From assembly GCF_964355755.1 (NCBI RefSeq), contig NC_092675.1, positions 20,660,912 through 20,724,911 on the forward strand: DNA of 64,000 nucleotides. The letters are read 5' to 3'. Shown in pieces: positions 63,401-64,000 of this stretch. The notes under the pieces are model-generated. The model was not told the origin of the DNA, ran no database searches, and saw only the letters and a program-made list of their open reading frames with translations. The position numbers and the translations under genes were made by a program. This DNA is from Antedon mediterranea (taxonomy: Eukaryota; Echinodermata; Crinoidea; Comatulida; Antedonidae). The stretch's first letter is position 1; every line of letters begins with the position of its first letter.

Positions 63401-63420
63401 ATTCTAAAGATGATATTGAG
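54490..63420 (+). CDS. SMC2: SMC2 condensin ATPase, exons 1-8 (3' part beyond window)
   Basis: Exons 54490-54657, 56976-57125, 57843-58004, 59514-59624, 60082-60297, 61167-61379, 62270-62456 and 63245-63420 join in frame to 461 codons, roughly the first 38% of a ~1200-residue SMC2. The start is [20 protein letters not shown]. Walker A is GLNGSGKS (32-39). The Q-loop glutamine is in [10 protein letters not shown] (Q147), and [11 protein letters not shown] (165-175) closes the N-terminal ATPase half. From about 176 on the sequence is coiled coil. SMC2 pairs with SMC4 in condensin I and II, using ATP to compact mitotic chromosomes by loop extrusion. Hinge, signature motif and Walker B lie outside the window. 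All introns are GT-AG; exons 1-6 end in phase 0, while exon 7 ends in phase 1. Introns carry many insertions but none disrupts an exon. Confidence 0.97.
55488..55520. repeat. Perfect 16-bp hairpin
   Basis: AATCAGGGAGATGTAA, one T, then the exact complement. Found inside the 1.3-kb transposon. Related to the hairpin at 47342-47364. Confidence 0.75.
56160..56215 (+). mobile_element. tRNA-like (SINE head or pseudo-tRNA)
   Basis: TTTGGTCTAGTGGTAAAGGA (box A) and CCTCGGTTCGAGCTC (box B) are spaced as in a tRNA, but acceptor and anticodon stems do not pair. A poly-T run follows. Confidence 0.4.
56691..56758 (+). repeat. 34-bp direct duplication
   Basis: Two identical copies of TTATTTATTGTTGTTTTATG followed by ATAGTCAATCTTGC, in SMC2 intron 1. 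Confidence 0.9.
57196..57310 (+). mobile_element. SINE fragment (same family as 50605-50913)
   Basis: TCTGGTGGTATAACAAGTCT and TCTCAGATAA ... CACATCTGGC ... GCATCTTTCAGAAGAGTGTA match the body of the full SINE in order. The tRNA head is absent. In SMC2 intron 2. Confidence 0.6.
58134..58400 (+). repeat. Dispersed repeat family B, copy 3
   Basis: GTGTCCCCTAAAAACATGAA at the left, a CCATTGGCTGGCAGCCAATT hairpin core, TTTTTTTTCGATCCAATTTT and TGGATAACTATTATATGATA at the right. Matches 33188-33350 and, inverted, 7920-8060. In SMC2 intron 3. Confidence 0.6.
58639..59018. mobile_element. 380-bp foldback DNA transposon with 8-bp target duplication
   Basis: TCTATATA flanks both sides (58631-58638 and 59019-59026). 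The arms are about 80-90 bp: left carries GATGGCGCTGCGTGG and AACCAAAAATGCGTTCAAC, right their complements. The right arm has an extra partial duplication of the GCAGCGCxACCTAC part. Eight-base duplications suggest a hAT-type element, although TATA-rich flanks can repeat by chance. An 80-codon plus frame across it (58875-59117) is an artefact. Confidence 0.65.
59027..59135 (+). mobile_element. Non-LTR retrotransposon 3' tail
   Basis: TATGGATATATTATGTCATG, then GTATTCCGAAATAAAAAGAT and GAATGAATGA match the 3' end of the 20300-21135 element. It directly abuts the foldback element. Confidence 0.55.
59720..59795 (-). mobile_element. tRNA-derived SINE head, minus strand
   Basis: On minus: TGTGGTCTAATGGCATATCT (box A) and GATTTGAGTTCAAATCTTAG (box B). 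In SMC2 intron 4. Confidence 0.45.
60013..60060. mobile_element. MITE remnant (copy 9) beside SMC2 exon 5
   Basis: CCTCTGTCTACACTAAAAAT, then GTGATGTCAT and ACATTTTTTT. It ends 21 bp before the exon 5 acceptor. Confidence 0.5.
60797..61118 (-). mobile_element. tRNA-derived SINE, near full-length, SMC2 intron 5
   Basis: This is the reverse complement of the 50605-50913 SINE from the TTGAAAT-type tail through the GAACCATGGAGCGAGTGAGC body to the head GAGTGGCCGAGCGGTTAAGA. The two copies agree over nearly the whole length, so amplification is fairly recent. It ends 48 bp before exon 6. Confidence 0.85.
61725..62194. mobile_element. 470-bp TIR element, SMC2 intron 6
   Basis: The ends are inverted: AGGGACTTTAGGAAACACAA then CGGGAAG on the left, and CGTCATGTTTTGTAAAGTCC then CT on the right, with further inverted GAGGACG/CGTCCTC. 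ATT flanks both sides. It is CpG-rich inside and non-coding. Confidence 0.6.
62484..62775 (-). mobile_element. Antisense non-LTR retrotransposon 3' end, 28 bp after SMC2 exon 7
   Basis: On the minus strand it ends TATCCGAAATAAAGAAATGA then ATGAA, the same 3' tail as 20300-21135. Upstream, one frame reads [20 protein letters not shown] and [10 protein letters not shown], similar to the C-terminal region of CR1/L2 reverse transcriptases. A short plus-strand reading from SMC2 exon 7 into it is an artefact of missing the splice site. Confidence 0.6.
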
Positions 63421-63523
63421 GTATGTTGACTAGTGTTTAGTTATACTCAGTTAACAATGCATGAATGATATGTTGTCTCTCTGCATTTGAGAATTATTTC
63501 CTATAAAAAAAATAAATTTCATA

Positions 63524-63726
63524 CAGTCAACTTTCCCAATACCGGACTCTCTGAAAACCTGGAAACTTTCCCAAAACCAGATTTTCTTGAGGACCAAAAT
63601 GTTCCAAATTCATTTTTACCAATAAAAACACATTCCTAACACCAGACTTTTCAAACAACCAGACTTTTCAGAAAACCAGACATTTTAGCCCAGCTCAAAG
63701 ATGTCTGGTAATGGGAGAATTGACTG
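63524..63726. mobile_element. 203-bp pogo/mariner-like MITE, TA-flanked
   Basis: TA sits on both sides (63522-63523 and 63727-63728). Ends are CAGTCAACTTTCCCAATACC and GGTAATGGGAGAATTGACTG. Internally ACCAGACTTTTC is repeated. CAGT...-type ends with TA duplication suit pogo/Tigger MITEs. Confidence 0.65.
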
Positions 63727-63789
63727 TATTAAGTAATAGCCCATATTAATCTGCATAATGGTTGTTGTTTGTCCTGTTGCACTTGTAAT

Positions 63790-64000
63790 TACTTTAAACA
63801 AATTCAGTAAAACACCGAAGAGGAGGTAGAAAGAAAACGAAAAATATACCTGTAGGTAAAAATAGCCTAAATATATGTTTTAATAATGTTAACTGCTTAA
63901 GCAAACATAGGATTTATGAAATTGAAAAGTTTATATATAGTAAGAGTATTGATATACTTGGTATTGCTGAAACACACTTAAAAGAGAGCAACGCAATCTC
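63790..64000 (+). mobile_element. Non-LTR retrotransposon, start of the APE endonuclease ORF (runs off the window)
   Basis: From about 63796 to the window end one frame is open: VKHRRGGRKKTKNIPVGKNS, then a region reading ICFNNVNCLSKHRIYEIEKF, and SIDILGIAETHLKES. The E-T-H of ILGIAETHL is the conserved metal-binding glutamate motif of AP-like endonucleases, and the basic stretch just before it suits such an ORF2 N-terminus. It lies in SMC2 intron 8, sense direction. Being intact so far, it may be part of a young copy. Confidence 0.7.

Overview
This window is animal nuclear DNA. It is AT-rich, its genes are split by GT-AG introns, and it is loaded with tandem arrays and small transposons. The recognisable genes are metazoan: SMC2, a DIRAS-type small GTPase and a ZGLP1-like double zinc-finger protein. 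Frequent AGGCCTA-type words together with this gene content make a marine deuterostome invertebrate (echinoderm or hemichordate) my best guess. The sequence does not prove that.

Layout. 1-131 is the last exon of an unknown gene. 358-946 is a small DNA transposon with a TAA target-site duplication that carries a MADF-like ORF, which suggests PIF/Harbinger. 3385-5372 is a five-exon ZGLP1-like gene. 5967-~12701 is an unrecognised GNAT-fold protein with a C-terminal coiled coil; its introns hold a 21-bp and a 38-bp minisatellite and retrotransposon pieces. 13.4-20.07 kb holds a 154-bp triplicate and a ~3.9 kb array of a 61/68-bp unit. A broken non-LTR reverse transcriptase lies at 20.3-21.1 kb. 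21-27 kb is AT-rich with no gene that I can support. 27471-28070 (minus) is the single-exon coding region of a DIRAS GTPase, whose transcript starts further right. 28-51 kb is gene-poor: SINEs, a CCTCCGCC-ended repeat, a polypurine tract, foldback elements built of a GACAACTACCCCCTAG minisatellite, and a 15-bp array. A minus-strand first coding exon at 51851-51940 may belong to DIRAS. From 54490 to the right edge is the 5' part of SMC2 (eight exons, 461 codons). Its introns contain at least eight separate insertions, and a fresh-looking non-LTR endonuclease domain runs off the window end.

The genes do not form an operon or pathway. SMC2 is a condensin subunit, ZGLP1 relatives act in germ-cell transcription, and DIRAS is a membrane-bound signalling GTPase. 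I found no new multi-gene system. The most interesting material is the mobile and tandem DNA: transposons with readable target-site duplications, a foldback family made of minisatellite units, a TTAA-flanked palindromic MITE family sitting next to splice acceptors, and the uncharacterised GNAT/coiled-coil gene.
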